Shown here in pieces: positions 53,721 to 61,500 of a DNA stretch of 64,000 bases. The stretch spans positions 248,001 to 312,000 of the forward strand of contig NZ_BSDC01000002.1 in the NCBI RefSeq assembly GCF_030268045.1, written 5' to 3'. The position numbers and the translations under genes were made by a program. Under the pieces are notes generated by a model. That model was given only the letters and a program-made list of their open reading frames with translations. It ran no database searches and was not told the origin of the DNA. This DNA comes from Geothrix edaphica. Lineage in GTDB: Bacteria; Acidobacteriota; Holophagae; Holophagales; Holophagaceae. Each line of letters begins with the position of its first letter. Position 1 is the first letter of the stretch.

Positions 53721-54587
53721 CTAGGCCGCAACCTCCGCCCTTTTCGGCCTAACCTGCACCAGCGCCACCGCTCCCAGGATGATCGCCATGCCGAGCACCT
53801 GGCGCAGGCCGAAGGCCTCGTGCAGGATGAGGCTGCCCAGCAGCACGGCCACCAGGGGATTCAGGTAGGCGTAGGTGCCCATCTTCGCCGGGGGCCAGAC
53901 CTTGGCCAGGTAGATGTAGGCGGAGAAGGCCAGCATCGAGCCGAAGAGCGCCAGGTAGCCGATGGCGCCCAGGGCCCTGGGCGTGACGGGGCCCCGCAGG
54001 AACCCGCCCAGGAGGGGCGCGGCCGCGAGGCCGATCACCGCGGCCGTGGCCATCTGGAGGCCGACGTTGGTGAGCAGCCCGCCGCCGTGGACGAAACGCT
54101 TGCCGTGCAGCGTGCCCCAGGACCAGATGATGGGCGCGGCCACCAGGGCCACCAGGCTGCCGGTGTGCACCCGCACGCCGCCGGTCGGCCACACCAAGAC
54201 GCACACCCCGGCCAGTCCCAGGGCGAGGCCCGCCCAGCCCTTGGATCCCAGGGGCTCCTTCGCCATGGAGAAGACCGCCAGCCAGAGGGGCACCAGGGCC
54301 GCCAGCACCGCCGCCAAGCCCGAGGAGACATGCAGCTCGGCAAAGGAGATCAGGGCGTTGGACACCCCCAGCAGCAGGGCGCCCACGGTCATGAGATGGG
54401 GCAGCTCGCGCAGGGGGGGCCAGGGTTCGCGGCGCAGCCTGCCCAACCCCAGCGCCAGGAGCGAGGCCAGGGAGAACCGGGCGGCCACCATGCCATAGGG
54501 CGAGAAGGACTCCAGGCCCAGGGCGATGGCGAAGTACGTGGAGCCCCAGACCACCGCCACCGTGAGGTAGGCGAGCCAGCCGAGCAT
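53721..54587 (-). CDS. EamA/DMT-family transporter
   Basis: The 288-residue protein has ten hydrophobic helices arranged as two EamA repeats (starting YLTVAVVWGSTYFAIALGLE and near LVAAPIIWSWGTLHGKRF). Such transporters export amino acids or metabolites. It lies 31 bp after an Lrp-type regulator in the same direction, suggesting amino-acid export under Lrp control. Confidence 0.88.
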   Translation of the reverse strand: MLGWLAYLTVAVVWGSTYFAIALGLESFSPYGMVAARFSLASLLALGLGRLRREPWPPLRELPHLMTVGALLLGVSNALISFAELHVSSGLAAVLAALVPLWLAVFSMAKEPLGSKGWAGLALGLAGVCVLVWPTGGVRVHTGSLVALVAAPIIWSWGTLHGKRFVHGGGLLTNVGLQMATAAVIGLAAAPLLGGFLRGPVTPRALGAIGYLALFGSMLAFSAYIYLAKVWPPAKMGTYAYLNPLVAVLLGSLILHEAFGLRQVLGMAIILGAVALVQVRPKRAEVAA

Positions 54588-54618
54588 CAGGCGCGATCCC
54601 TCAAACAGGGCCGGGTCC

Positions 54619-55122
54619 TCACTTCTTGGCCTTCTTCCCCTGGCCGTCGCCGGGGAAGGGGCTCGGGCCGGCCTTCTCCCAGTGGGTCTCCAGCACGATG
54701 GTGGTGCGGGTGGTGACCATGGGCCCCAGGGCCCGGATGCGGCGCAGGCGCTCGGCGATGCCCGCGGGCGTATCCGCCACCACCTTCAGCATGAGGGCGT
54801 CCTCGCCGGCCACCGTGTGGGCCTCGAGGATGTCGGGTTCATCTTCGAGGGCCTTGATGAAGCGCTGCTCGATGGCCTCGTTGTTGTCCTTGTAGCGCAC
54901 CGCCACGAAGGCCACGTTGGGCTTGTTCACGGCCGCCGGCGCCACCCGGGCTGCGTAGCCCGCCAGGACGCCCTCCGCCTCCAGGCGCTTCACGCGGTCA
55001 ATGATGGTGGGGCGGCTCACGCCGAGCCGCTCAGCCAGTTCCGCGTGGCTCATGCGGCCCTCCTGCTGGAGCAGGGCCACCAGGCGCCGGTTCAGATCGT
55101 CTTCCATCAACGTCTTCGCCAT
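54619..55122 (-). CDS. Lrp/AsnC-family transcriptional regulator
   Basis: The 167-residue protein has the N-terminal helix-turn-helix (MSHAELAERLGVSRPTIIDRVKRL) and the RAM/ligand domain (VAVRYKDNNEAIEQRFIKAL, DALMLKVVADTPAGIAERL). A lysine-rich C-terminal tail (GQGKKAKK) is unusual. The ATG at 55122 follows CGGAGTCCAGC. It diverges from kdsA and precedes the EamA transporter gene. Confidence 0.9.
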   Translation of the reverse strand: MAKTLMEDDLNRRLVALLQQEGRMSHAELAERLGVSRPTIIDRVKRLEAEGVLAGYAARVAPAAVNKPNVAFVAVRYKDNNEAIEQRFIKALEDEPDILEAHTVAGEDALMLKVVADTPAGIAERLRRIRALGPMVTTRTTIVLETHWEKAGPSPFPGDGQGKKAKK

Positions 55123-55222
55123 GCTGGACTCCGAAAAATGGGGTTGGATGGTTCCATTGAACACTGTGCAAGACTACCCAGCAATACGGATGACAACCCG
55201 TAAATGACTCGGCCGAGGTAAA

Positions 55223-56071
55223 ATGCAGGCAGAGGTGCACATGGACTTCACCCGACCCTTCACTGGCCAGAGCTTCTTCCTGATCGCGGGGCCCTGCGTC
55301 ATCGAAAGCCGGGAGCACGCCCACCTGATGGCCTCCAGCCTGCGGGACCTGGCCGAGGCCCGGGGCATCCCCTTCATCTACAAATCCAGCTTCGACAAGG
55401 CCAACCGCACCAGCCGCGACAGCCACCGGGGGCCGGGCATGGCGGGGGGCCTGGACATCCTGGCCGAAATCCGCAGCCGCTACGGCGTGCCGGTGCTGAC
55501 CGACGTGCACGAGAGCGACCAGTGCGCGCCCGCGGCCCAGGCCGTGGACGTGCTCCAGATCCCGGCCTTCCTCTGCCGCCAGACGGACCTGCTCCTGGCC
55601 GCCGCGGCCACGGGGCGCACCGTGAACCTGAAGAAGGGCCAGTTCCTCGCGCCCTGGGACCTCAAGCACGGCGTGGAGAAGCTCCAGTCCGTGCCCGGCC
55701 ACGGGCCCGTCTGGGTGACGGAACGCGGCTCCAGCTTCGGCTACGGCAACCTGGTGGTGGACTTCCAGAGCTTTCCCCACCTGCGGAAGACCGGCTGCCC
55801 GGTCGTGTTCGATGCCACCCACAGCGTGCAGAAGCCCGGCGCCCTGGGCAACGCCACGGGCGGGGCGCGGGAGATGATCCCCACCCTGGCCCGGGCCGCC
55901 GCCACGGCTGTGGACGGCTTCTTCTTCGAAGTGCACGACTGCCCGGAGAAGGCCTGGAGCGACGGGCCCAACGCGATGCGGCTGGAGCAGTTCGGCACCC
56001 TGCTCGATGAGCTGCTGGTGCTCTGGAGGGCCGGCCGCGCCGCGGCCCAGCAGGACCCCGCCGGCCAGTGA
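55223..56071 (+). CDS. kdsA: 3-deoxy-D-manno-octulosonate 8-phosphate synthase
   Basis: KdsA condenses phosphoenolpyruvate and arabinose 5-phosphate for lipopolysaccharide KDO. The 282-residue barrel contains FFLIAGPCVIESREHA, where the Cys marks the metal-dependent class of KdsA. It also has YKSSFDKANRTS, TDVHE, VNLKKGQFLAP and DATHSVQKPG. Starts at 55223 or 55241 are both possible. Its presence shows that the cell makes KDO-containing lipopolysaccharide. Confidence 0.94.
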   Translation: MQAEVHMDFTRPFTGQSFFLIAGPCVIESREHAHLMASSLRDLAEARGIPFIYKSSFDKANRTSRDSHRGPGMAGGLDILAEIRSRYGVPVLTDVHESDQCAPAAQAVDVLQIPAFLCRQTDLLLAAAATGRTVNLKKGQFLAPWDLKHGVEKLQSVPGHGPVWVTERGSSFGYGNLVVDFQSFPHLRKTGCPVVFDATHSVQKPGALGNATGGAREMIPTLARAAATAVDGFFFEVHDCPEKAWSDGPNAMRLEQFGTLLDELLVLWRAGRAAAQQDPAGQ

Positions 56072-56079
56072 GGGGGGCG

Positions 56080-56628
56080 ATGACCGGAGTCATCAAGGCC
56101 GCCCGCTCCCTGGAATTGCGTCCCCTGCGCCTGCGTGATGCCAGACCGCTGTTCGCCCTCGTGGACGCCAACCGGGCCCGCCTGCGCCACTGGCTGCCCT
56201 GGCCTGACGCCAACCGCAGCGTGCAGGATTCCCGCGCCTACATCCTGAGGGTACGGGCCCAGGCCCGCGCGGGCATGGCGCTCCCCTTCGGCCTCTGGTG
56301 GAAGGGCGAGCTGGTCGGCGTGGCGGGCTTCGTGTGGCTGGATCCGGCCAACCACAGCGGAGGCATCGGCTATTGGCTGGCCCGGGAAGCCGAGGGCCAC
56401 GGCCTGATGACCGCCGCCGTGGCCGCCCTCGCACGACATGGCTTTCGCGCCCTCAGGCTCAACCGCGTGGAGATCCGAGCCGGCGTCCGCAACCGGCGCA
56501 GCCGCGCCATTCCCGAGCGCCTGGGCTTCCGTCACGAGGGCACCCTCCGGCAGGCGGAGCGCCTCGTCGGCCGCTACGTGGATCATGCCGTGTACGGGCT
56601 GCTGGTGGGGGAATGGCGGGCGCGGTAG
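56080..56628 (+). CDS. GNAT acetyltransferase of the RimJ/RimL type
   Basis: The 182-residue protein has the RimJ/L layout: LRPLRLRDARPLFALVDANR, then HWLPWPD, GGIGYWLAREAEGHGLMTAAV covering the acetyl-CoA loop, and RNRRSRAIPERLGFRHEGTL. These enzymes acetylate N-terminal amines of ribosomal proteins or small amines. The ATG at 56080 follows AGGGGGGCG and is 8 bp after the kdsA stop. Confidence 0.85.
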   Translation: MTGVIKAARSLELRPLRLRDARPLFALVDANRARLRHWLPWPDANRSVQDSRAYILRVRAQARAGMALPFGLWWKGELVGVAGFVWLDPANHSGGIGYWLAREAEGHGLMTAAVAALARHGFRALRLNRVEIRAGVRNRRSRAIPERLGFRHEGTLRQAERLVGRYVDHAVYGLLVGEWRAR

Positions 56629-56657
56629 GCCGTCTGGCTTGAATGCCGGCCCGCCCT

Positions 56658-57830
56658 TCAGCGGAGCCGGAAAGGCATCGTCAAGCGGAACCGGGCAACC
56701 TGCGGCACTCCATTGAGCTTGGCCGGCTCGAACCGCCAGTCCAGCGCGTAGCTGATGGCGGTGAGCAGGAGGGGCACCGGCCCCTCCCGTGCCTCGGCCA
56801 GGATGGGCTCGCCCTGCGGGTCGATGATCAGGTCCAGGACCACGGTGCCCTGCACTCGGGCCAGCTTGGCCGCGGTCGGGTACGGCGGCGCGGGCGGCTG
56901 GCGCTTCACGCGGATCTGTCTGAAGTCGAAGTCCACCACCCCCTTGGCCTTCTCGACGGCCTCGGCTGGGGCGGCCCCGGGTGCCGGGGGCGTCGCGACC
57001 GGCCGGACCTCCCGGAACCGGGGCGGAGGCGCCAGGATCTCATCCAGGCTCCGCTGGAGCACCCCGGCGACCAGGTCCTGGAGGCCGGCGTCGCCCTTCT
57101 GCCCGGCCACCCGGTTGAGGAAGACGATCCGGGGCGTTTTCCCGGGCTTGTTCTCGGCCAGGTCCCGGGCCTCCCAGAGCGAGCCGCGCCCGCGGACCTG
57201 GCAGATGGACAGGCCCTCCGCCCGGGTGACCTTGACCTGCATCCCCAGGTGGAAGGTGTCCTGCGGCCCCGCTTCCGCGGGCCCCACACCGGTCAGGCCG
57301 CTCCGGTCCGAGAACCGCCCGAGCTCAGCCTTCAGGCGGTCGGGCCCGAGGACCGCCGGTCCCACCGGCGGATCCTGCACGATCTCCACCACCATCTTGG
57401 TGGGCGGCTGCGGGAGCTTGGGCAGCCCTGGTGCGCCATCGAGATGGAAGGGCACCCGCAGGTCGCACTGCACCCGCACGGGTTTCCCGTCGACGAGGAC
57501 CGGCTCGAAGCTCCAGGCCTGGAGGTAGGCCACCGCGGCCTCTCGCAGCAACCGGGGGCCCTCCAGGGCCTCGGCCCGCTCCACCCATCCGCCCCGCGAG
57601 ATGGTCAGCCGCAGGAGGACTTCGCCCTCCAGGTTCGCCAACCGGGCCAGGGGCGGATACAGCGGCGGATCGGGCCGCCTCCGGACCACCAGGCGCTGGA
57701 AGTCCCAGGGCACCGGGCCCGAGGACCCGCCGAGGAGGGCCGCCAGACCACTCGAGACCGCCGACGCAGGCTGGGCCAGAGCCGGCAGGAAGGAGCAGAG
57801 GCAGGCCAGGAGGGCGGCGGCGGGACGCAT
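56658..57830 (-). CDS. Periplasmic protein with two TonB C-terminal domains
   Basis: The 390-residue protein has a signal peptide and two TonB-C-like domains, at about 45-120 (RRPDPPLYPPLARLANLEGEVLLRLTI) and about 305-385 (RQPPAPPYPTAAKLARVQGTVVLDLII). They are separated by a central region with a possible C-x-V-x-G beta domain. The usual N-terminal cytoplasm-anchored helix of TonB is absent, since the start is a cleavable-type signal. It is therefore a TonB-domain protein of unknown role rather than an energy-transducing TonB. Confidence 0.8.
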   Translation of the reverse strand: MRPAAALLACLCSFLPALAQPASAVSSGLAALLGGSSGPVPWDFQRLVVRRRPDPPLYPPLARLANLEGEVLLRLTISRGGWVERAEALEGPRLLREAAVAYLQAWSFEPVLVDGKPVRVQCDLRVPFHLDGAPGLPKLPQPPTKMVVEIVQDPPVGPAVLGPDRLKAELGRFSDRSGLTGVGPAEAGPQDTFHLGMQVKVTRAEGLSICQVRGRGSLWEARDLAENKPGKTPRIVFLNRVAGQKGDAGLQDLVAGVLQRSLDEILAPPPRFREVRPVATPPAPGAAPAEAVEKAKGVVDFDFRQIRVKRQPPAPPYPTAAKLARVQGTVVLDLIIDPQGEPILAEAREGPVPLLLTAISYALDWRFEPAKLNGVPQVARFRLTMPFRLR

Positions 57831-57876
57831 GGGAACCTCGGGGGGCACCGGCCAGTATAGGGGGCCGGGCGGAGGC

Positions 57877-58737
57877 CTACTCGACGCCGGCGGCGTAGGT
57901 CAGGTTCAGGAGGGCCATGGCCCGGGTCACCTTGCCCACGCTGTTCTTGGTGGTGTCGGTGTAGGGGATGCCTCGGCGCTCCAGGGCCTCGTAGTCGAAG
58001 TTGCCGTCGCCGCTGAGGTCGAAGCAGAGGGCCCCCTCCTTGATCCAGTCCGTGTTGATGCTGTAGCCGGGCGCGGGCACGGCGCTGACGATGACATCGG
58101 CCATGCGGATGAAGCCTTCGAGATGCGTCTGGTTGGTGGCGGCGTGGCAGAGGATGGGCGTGCCCTTGAGGTTGGCCACCATGGCCGTGAGGGGCCGGCC
58201 GATGCGGAGGCTGTCGTTGATCACGAGGACCGTCTTGCCGGCCATCCAGTTCTCGCCGAAGCCCCGCTTGAGGGTCTTCACGATGGCCCGGGCCGTGCAC
58301 GGCGTCATGCAGCGGTGCTGGGAGCCGTCGTCCAGGCGCTTCCGGTACTTGGTGAGGAAGCCGATGTTGATGGCGTGGAGGCCCTCGATGTCCTTGCCCG
58401 GATCCACCAGGTCCATCACCTCGTCGTCCTTGATCTCGGGGTAGCGCAGGGGATAGAAGATGAACACGCCGTGGGTCTTCTCATCCTGGTTGAGGCGGGC
58501 GATGAGCTTCACCATCTGCATGCCGTTCTCCACCCGCAGGTCCGCCGCGTTGATGCCCAGGTCCTCGCAGTCCTTCATGAGCCAGCGCTGGTAGGTGACG
58601 CTGCCGGGGTCGTGGCTGCCGAGGATGACGCCCAGGCCCGGTGAGAAGCCAAGCTTCTTCACGTTCGAGCGCACCAGCTCCAGGTAATGGCGGGCGGTCT
58701 CCTGGCAGTCGAGTTTCCCCGTGAGCGTGGTGGGCAT
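57877..58737 (-). CDS. Mtd1-like NAD-dependent methylenetetrahydrofolate dehydrogenase (FolD relative)
   Basis: The 286-residue FolD-fold protein has PCTARAIVKTL and the Rossmann segment VLVINDSLRIGRPLTAMVAN. The residues needed for cyclohydrolase activity are replaced: Leu53 stands where FolD Lys56 lies (YQRWLMK, Lys two positions later), FYPLR replaces the QLPLP motif, and KDIEGL replaces KDVDG. These match the yeast monofunctional NAD-dependent Mtd1 (YATWTQK, YFP, KDVEGL, VINRSEIVGRPL). It probably oxidises methylene-THF to methenyl-THF only. Confidence 0.82.
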   Translation of the reverse strand: MPTTLTGKLDCQETARHYLELVRSNVKKLGFSPGLGVILGSHDPGSVTYQRWLMKDCEDLGINAADLRVENGMQMVKLIARLNQDEKTHGVFIFYPLRYPEIKDDEVMDLVDPGKDIEGLHAINIGFLTKYRKRLDDGSQHRCMTPCTARAIVKTLKRGFGENWMAGKTVLVINDSLRIGRPLTAMVANLKGTPILCHAATNQTHLEGFIRMADVIVSAVPAPGYSINTDWIKEGALCFDLSGDGNFDYEALERRGIPYTDTTKNSVGKVTRAMALLNLTYAAGVE

Positions 58738-58805
58738 GCGGCACCTCACCCTCCAGTTTATCCGTCCGGCACGCCTTTCGCAGGACGAGGCTCTATCCTG
58801 GTGCC

Positions 58806-60347
58806 ATGCGCGCCCCCAAGCCCCAGCCCCGAGAGCTCCAGGCCCGGCTCCGCGCCGCCTATCCCGACGCCCGCTGCGCCCTCGATCACCGCGACCCCTT
58901 CCAGCTGGTGGTGGCCACGATCCTCAGCGCCCAGTGCACGGACGCGCGGGTGAACCTCACCACGCCGGCCCTCTTCGCCCGGTTCCCGGATGCCGCGAGC
59001 CTGGCGGAGGCCCGCCAGGACGAGGTGGAGGCCCTCATCAAGTCCACGGGCTTCTTCCGCAACAAGGCCAAGAACCTCATCGGCCTGGGCCAGGCCCTGA
59101 TGGCGCGGCACGGCGGCCGGGTGCCCTCGGATCCCACTGAGCTGGGGGCCCTGCCGGGCGTGGGGCAGAAGACGGCCAACGTCGTGCTGGCCAATGCCTT
59201 CGGCGTGCCGGCCCTGGCCGTGGACACCCACATCTTCCGCGTGGCCCGGCGCCTGGGCCTGTCGAAGGCCGCCACGCCGGAGAAGGTGGAGGCGGACCTC
59301 TGCCGCCTCTTCCCCCGGGAAGACTGGATCGAGCTGCACCACCAGCTCATCTTCCACGGCCGCCGCACCTGCGAGGCCCGCCGTCCCGACTGCGCGGCAT
59401 GCCCCCTGCTGGACCTCTGCCCCACGGGACTCGGGCAGATCAAGGACCCGCATCTGGGGGTGAGGCTGACCGTAGATCCTGGGCCGAGCGCGCCTCGTCC
59501 TGCCGTGGCCTTCCCCCGACCAGGAGCCGTCAGGCAGGATCAGCAGGCTGTGCCTGAAGATCCTGCGGGGGCCCCGGGGGACATCGCGAGCGAAGCGAGC
59601 AGGCGGTCCCCCCGGATCATGTCGGCCCCGCAGCGTATCGTCAGCCTGGTGCCCTCGGTGACGGAACTGCTGGTGCAGTGGGGGCTGGCAGCGCGGCTCG
59701 TGGGGCGCACACGCTACTGCATCGAGCCCCGCTGGATCCGCAACACGGTGCCCGCCGCGGGCGGGACCAAGGACCCGGACCTGGGCCGCATCAAGGATCT
59801 GGCGCCGGATCTTGTGATCCTCGAGCGGGACGAAAACCCGAAAGAGGTGGCCGAGGCGCTGACGGCCCTGGGCATCCCCTGGCTGGCCCTGGAGATCCGC
59901 ACGGTGGAGGATTGCGTCGCCGCCCTGCGGGAACTCGGAATCCGCCTGGGCGTACCCCAGGCCGGCGAGCTCCGCGCCGCGGCCCTGGAAGCCTCGCTGA
60001 AGGGCCGCCGCCGCAAGGGCCCCCGGGCCCTGGTCCTCATCTGGAAGGATCCCTGGATGAGCGCCGGCCCCGACACGTACCTGGGGGACCTGCTGCGCCA
60101 AGGCGGCTTCACCCCCATCGGACCGGACCGCTACCCCGCGCTGTCCGACGAGGACCTGGAGGCACTGGCTCCGGAGGCGATCCTGCTCCCCACGGAGCCC
60201 TACCGCTTCAACCGCCGCCACCAGGCCGAGCTGCAGAAGCGCTTCCCGCACGCGGCCGTGCATCTCGTGGATGGCCAGGCCCTGACCTGGTACCTCAGCC
60301 GGACGGAAACGGGCCTCGACCTGGTAAAGAACCTCCCACCGCGATAG
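58806..60347 (+). CDS. nth: Endonuclease III joined in frame to a BtuF-like binding domain
   Basis: The 513-residue frame has two parts. Residues 1-215 are a complete Nth DNA glycosylase/AP lyase: the GVGQKTA loop with catalytic Lys122, Asp140 in VDTHIF, and the [4Fe-4S] cysteines 189, 196, 199 and 205. Residues 272-513 resemble the BtuF/helical-backbone metal receptor fold (RIVSLVPSVTELLVQWG, VGRTRYCIEP, APDLVILE) without a signal peptide. The linker (about 219-271) is low-complexity and encoded by hairpin-rich DNA. A separate start at 59619 for the second part is possible but lacks a ribosome-binding site. Confidence 0.8.
   Translation: MRAPKPQPRELQARLRAAYPDARCALDHRDPFQLVVATILSAQCTDARVNLTTPALFARFPDAASLAEARQDEVEALIKSTGFFRNKAKNLIGLGQALMARHGGRVPSDPTELGALPGVGQKTANVVLANAFGVPALAVDTHIFRVARRLGLSKAATPEKVEADLCRLFPREDWIELHHQLIFHGRRTCEARRPDCAACPLLDLCPTGLGQIKDPHLGVRLTVDPGPSAPRPAVAFPRPGAVRQDQQAVPEDPAGAPGDIASEASRRSPRIMSAPQRIVSLVPSVTELLVQWGLAARLVGRTRYCIEPRWIRNTVPAAGGTKDPDLGRIKDLAPDLVILERDENPKEVAEALTALGIPWLALEIRTVEDCVAALRELGIRLGVPQAGELRAAALEASLKGRRRKGPRALVLIWKDPWMSAGPDTYLGDLLRQGGFTPIGPDRYPALSDEDLEALAPEAILLPTEPYRFNRRHQAELQKRFPHAAVHLVDGQALTWYLSRTETGLDLVKNLPPR
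59574..59615. repeat. Hairpin in the nth-BtuF linker DNA
   Basis: CCGGGGGAC (59574-59582) pairs with GTCCCCCCGG (59606-59615) around a loop carrying the direct repeat GCGAGC-gaa-GCGAGC. It resembles an intergenic terminator or repeat element, now inside an open frame. Confidence 0.6.
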
Positions 60348-60403
60348 CCATCATGTCTCGATGTATCATGTCTGGCTAGGCCACAGCCCTCGCCGGAGGA
60401 TCC

Positions 60404-61444
60404 ATGCCCCTGCCCCTGATCTGCCTGATGACGGCCGTGCCCGCACTCCAGGTCCCGGCCCCCGCGGCGGGCCCCCAGGCCGTGCTTGATGCCGCCCGGG
60501 CGAAAGTCAAAGCCGTGATGGAGGCCCGCGCCGCCTTCATGAAGGCCGGCGGCAACACCAAGGATTTCCGGGGCGACTGCGCGAAGGAGCTGGCGGACCT
60601 GGACGCCCGCCTGGCCGTCGAGACGCGTCCCGACATGCGGCAGGCCCTGCTGGTCAGCAAGCTGTTCCACCTGCAGCTGGCCAAGGCCCAGCCGACGCCC
60701 GCCCTCCTCGACCAGGTGCGCCAGGAGGTCCCCCCCACCGCCGCCGCCTGGAGCCTGGATCCCGGTCTGCTCTCGACCCGCGCCGCCGCCGATCCCAAGG
60801 GCTGGGGCGCCTATGTGGCCGAGGCGCGCATGAAGCATGCAGATGCCGGCCTGCGCCGCACCTTGCTCTTCGACCACTTCCTGGCGCGGTTGGAGGCGGG
60901 CGACGAGGCCGGCTGGAAAGCCGCCTTCGACGCCATCCGGGCCCAGTTCCCCGGCAGCCCCCTGCAACAGCGGGCCCAGGCCTTCCTGGATGCCGAAGCG
61001 AAGACGGGACCGGGCCATCCCGCCCCCGCCTTCAGCCTGAAGGCCCTGGAGGATCCCAAGACCACCTACACGCTCGACACGTTCAAGGGCAGGTACGTGC
61101 TCATCGACTTCTGGGCCACCTGGTGCCCGGACTGCCGCGTGGAGCTGCCCGGCCTGCACGCCGCCTGGGCCAAGTTCAAGGCGAAGCCCTTCGAGATCCT
61201 GTCCCTCTCCTTCGACCGCCGGGTCGAGCACATCGCGCCCTTCCGCCAGCAGGCCACCACACTCATGCCCTGGAAGCACGCCTACATCGAGGGCGGGTTC
61301 AAGAATCCCCTGGCCGACGCCTACGGCGTGATGGGCATCCCCAAGGCCCTGCTCATTGGCCCCGACGGGAAGATCGTGGCCCAGGGCGCCCAGCTCCGCG
61401 GCGAGCAGCTGGAGAAGACCTTGGAGCAGTTCCTGGGGAAGTAG
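60404..61444 (+). CDS. TlpA-like thioredoxin-fold protein
   Basis: The 346-residue protein has a short signal peptide (MPLPLICLMTAVPALQV), an alpha-helical N-terminal region (about 25-190) and a C-terminal TlpA/ResA thioredoxin domain. The redox motif is FWATWCPDCRVELPGL, and the cis-Pro region is YGVMGIPKALLIGPDG. It should reduce periplasmic disulfides, for instance in cytochrome c maturation. DsbD, which would recharge it, is the convergent neighbour. Confidence 0.87.
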   Translation: MPLPLICLMTAVPALQVPAPAAGPQAVLDAARAKVKAVMEARAAFMKAGGNTKDFRGDCAKELADLDARLAVETRPDMRQALLVSKLFHLQLAKAQPTPALLDQVRQEVPPTAAAWSLDPGLLSTRAAADPKGWGAYVAEARMKHADAGLRRTLLFDHFLARLEAGDEAGWKAAFDAIRAQFPGSPLQQRAQAFLDAEAKTGPGHPAPAFSLKALEDPKTTYTLDTFKGRYVLIDFWATWCPDCRVELPGLHAAWAKFKAKPFEILSLSFDRRVEHIAPFRQQATTLMPWKHAYIEGGFKNPLADAYGVMGIPKALLIGPDGKIVAQGAQLRGEQLEKTLEQFLGK

Positions 61445-61450
61445 CCTCCG

Positions 61451-61500
61451 CTGAATTCGCTGCGCGGATTCAGATAGGGCCCGCGTTGCGGGCCCTTCTT
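61451..61500. terminator. Two hairpins between tlpA-like gene and dsbD
   Basis: CTGAATTCGC/GCGGATTCAG (61451-61473) forms one stem. GGGCCCGC-gtt-GCGGGCCC (61477-61495) followed by TTCTTATTTT forms a good terminator for the plus-strand gene. Confidence 0.8.
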
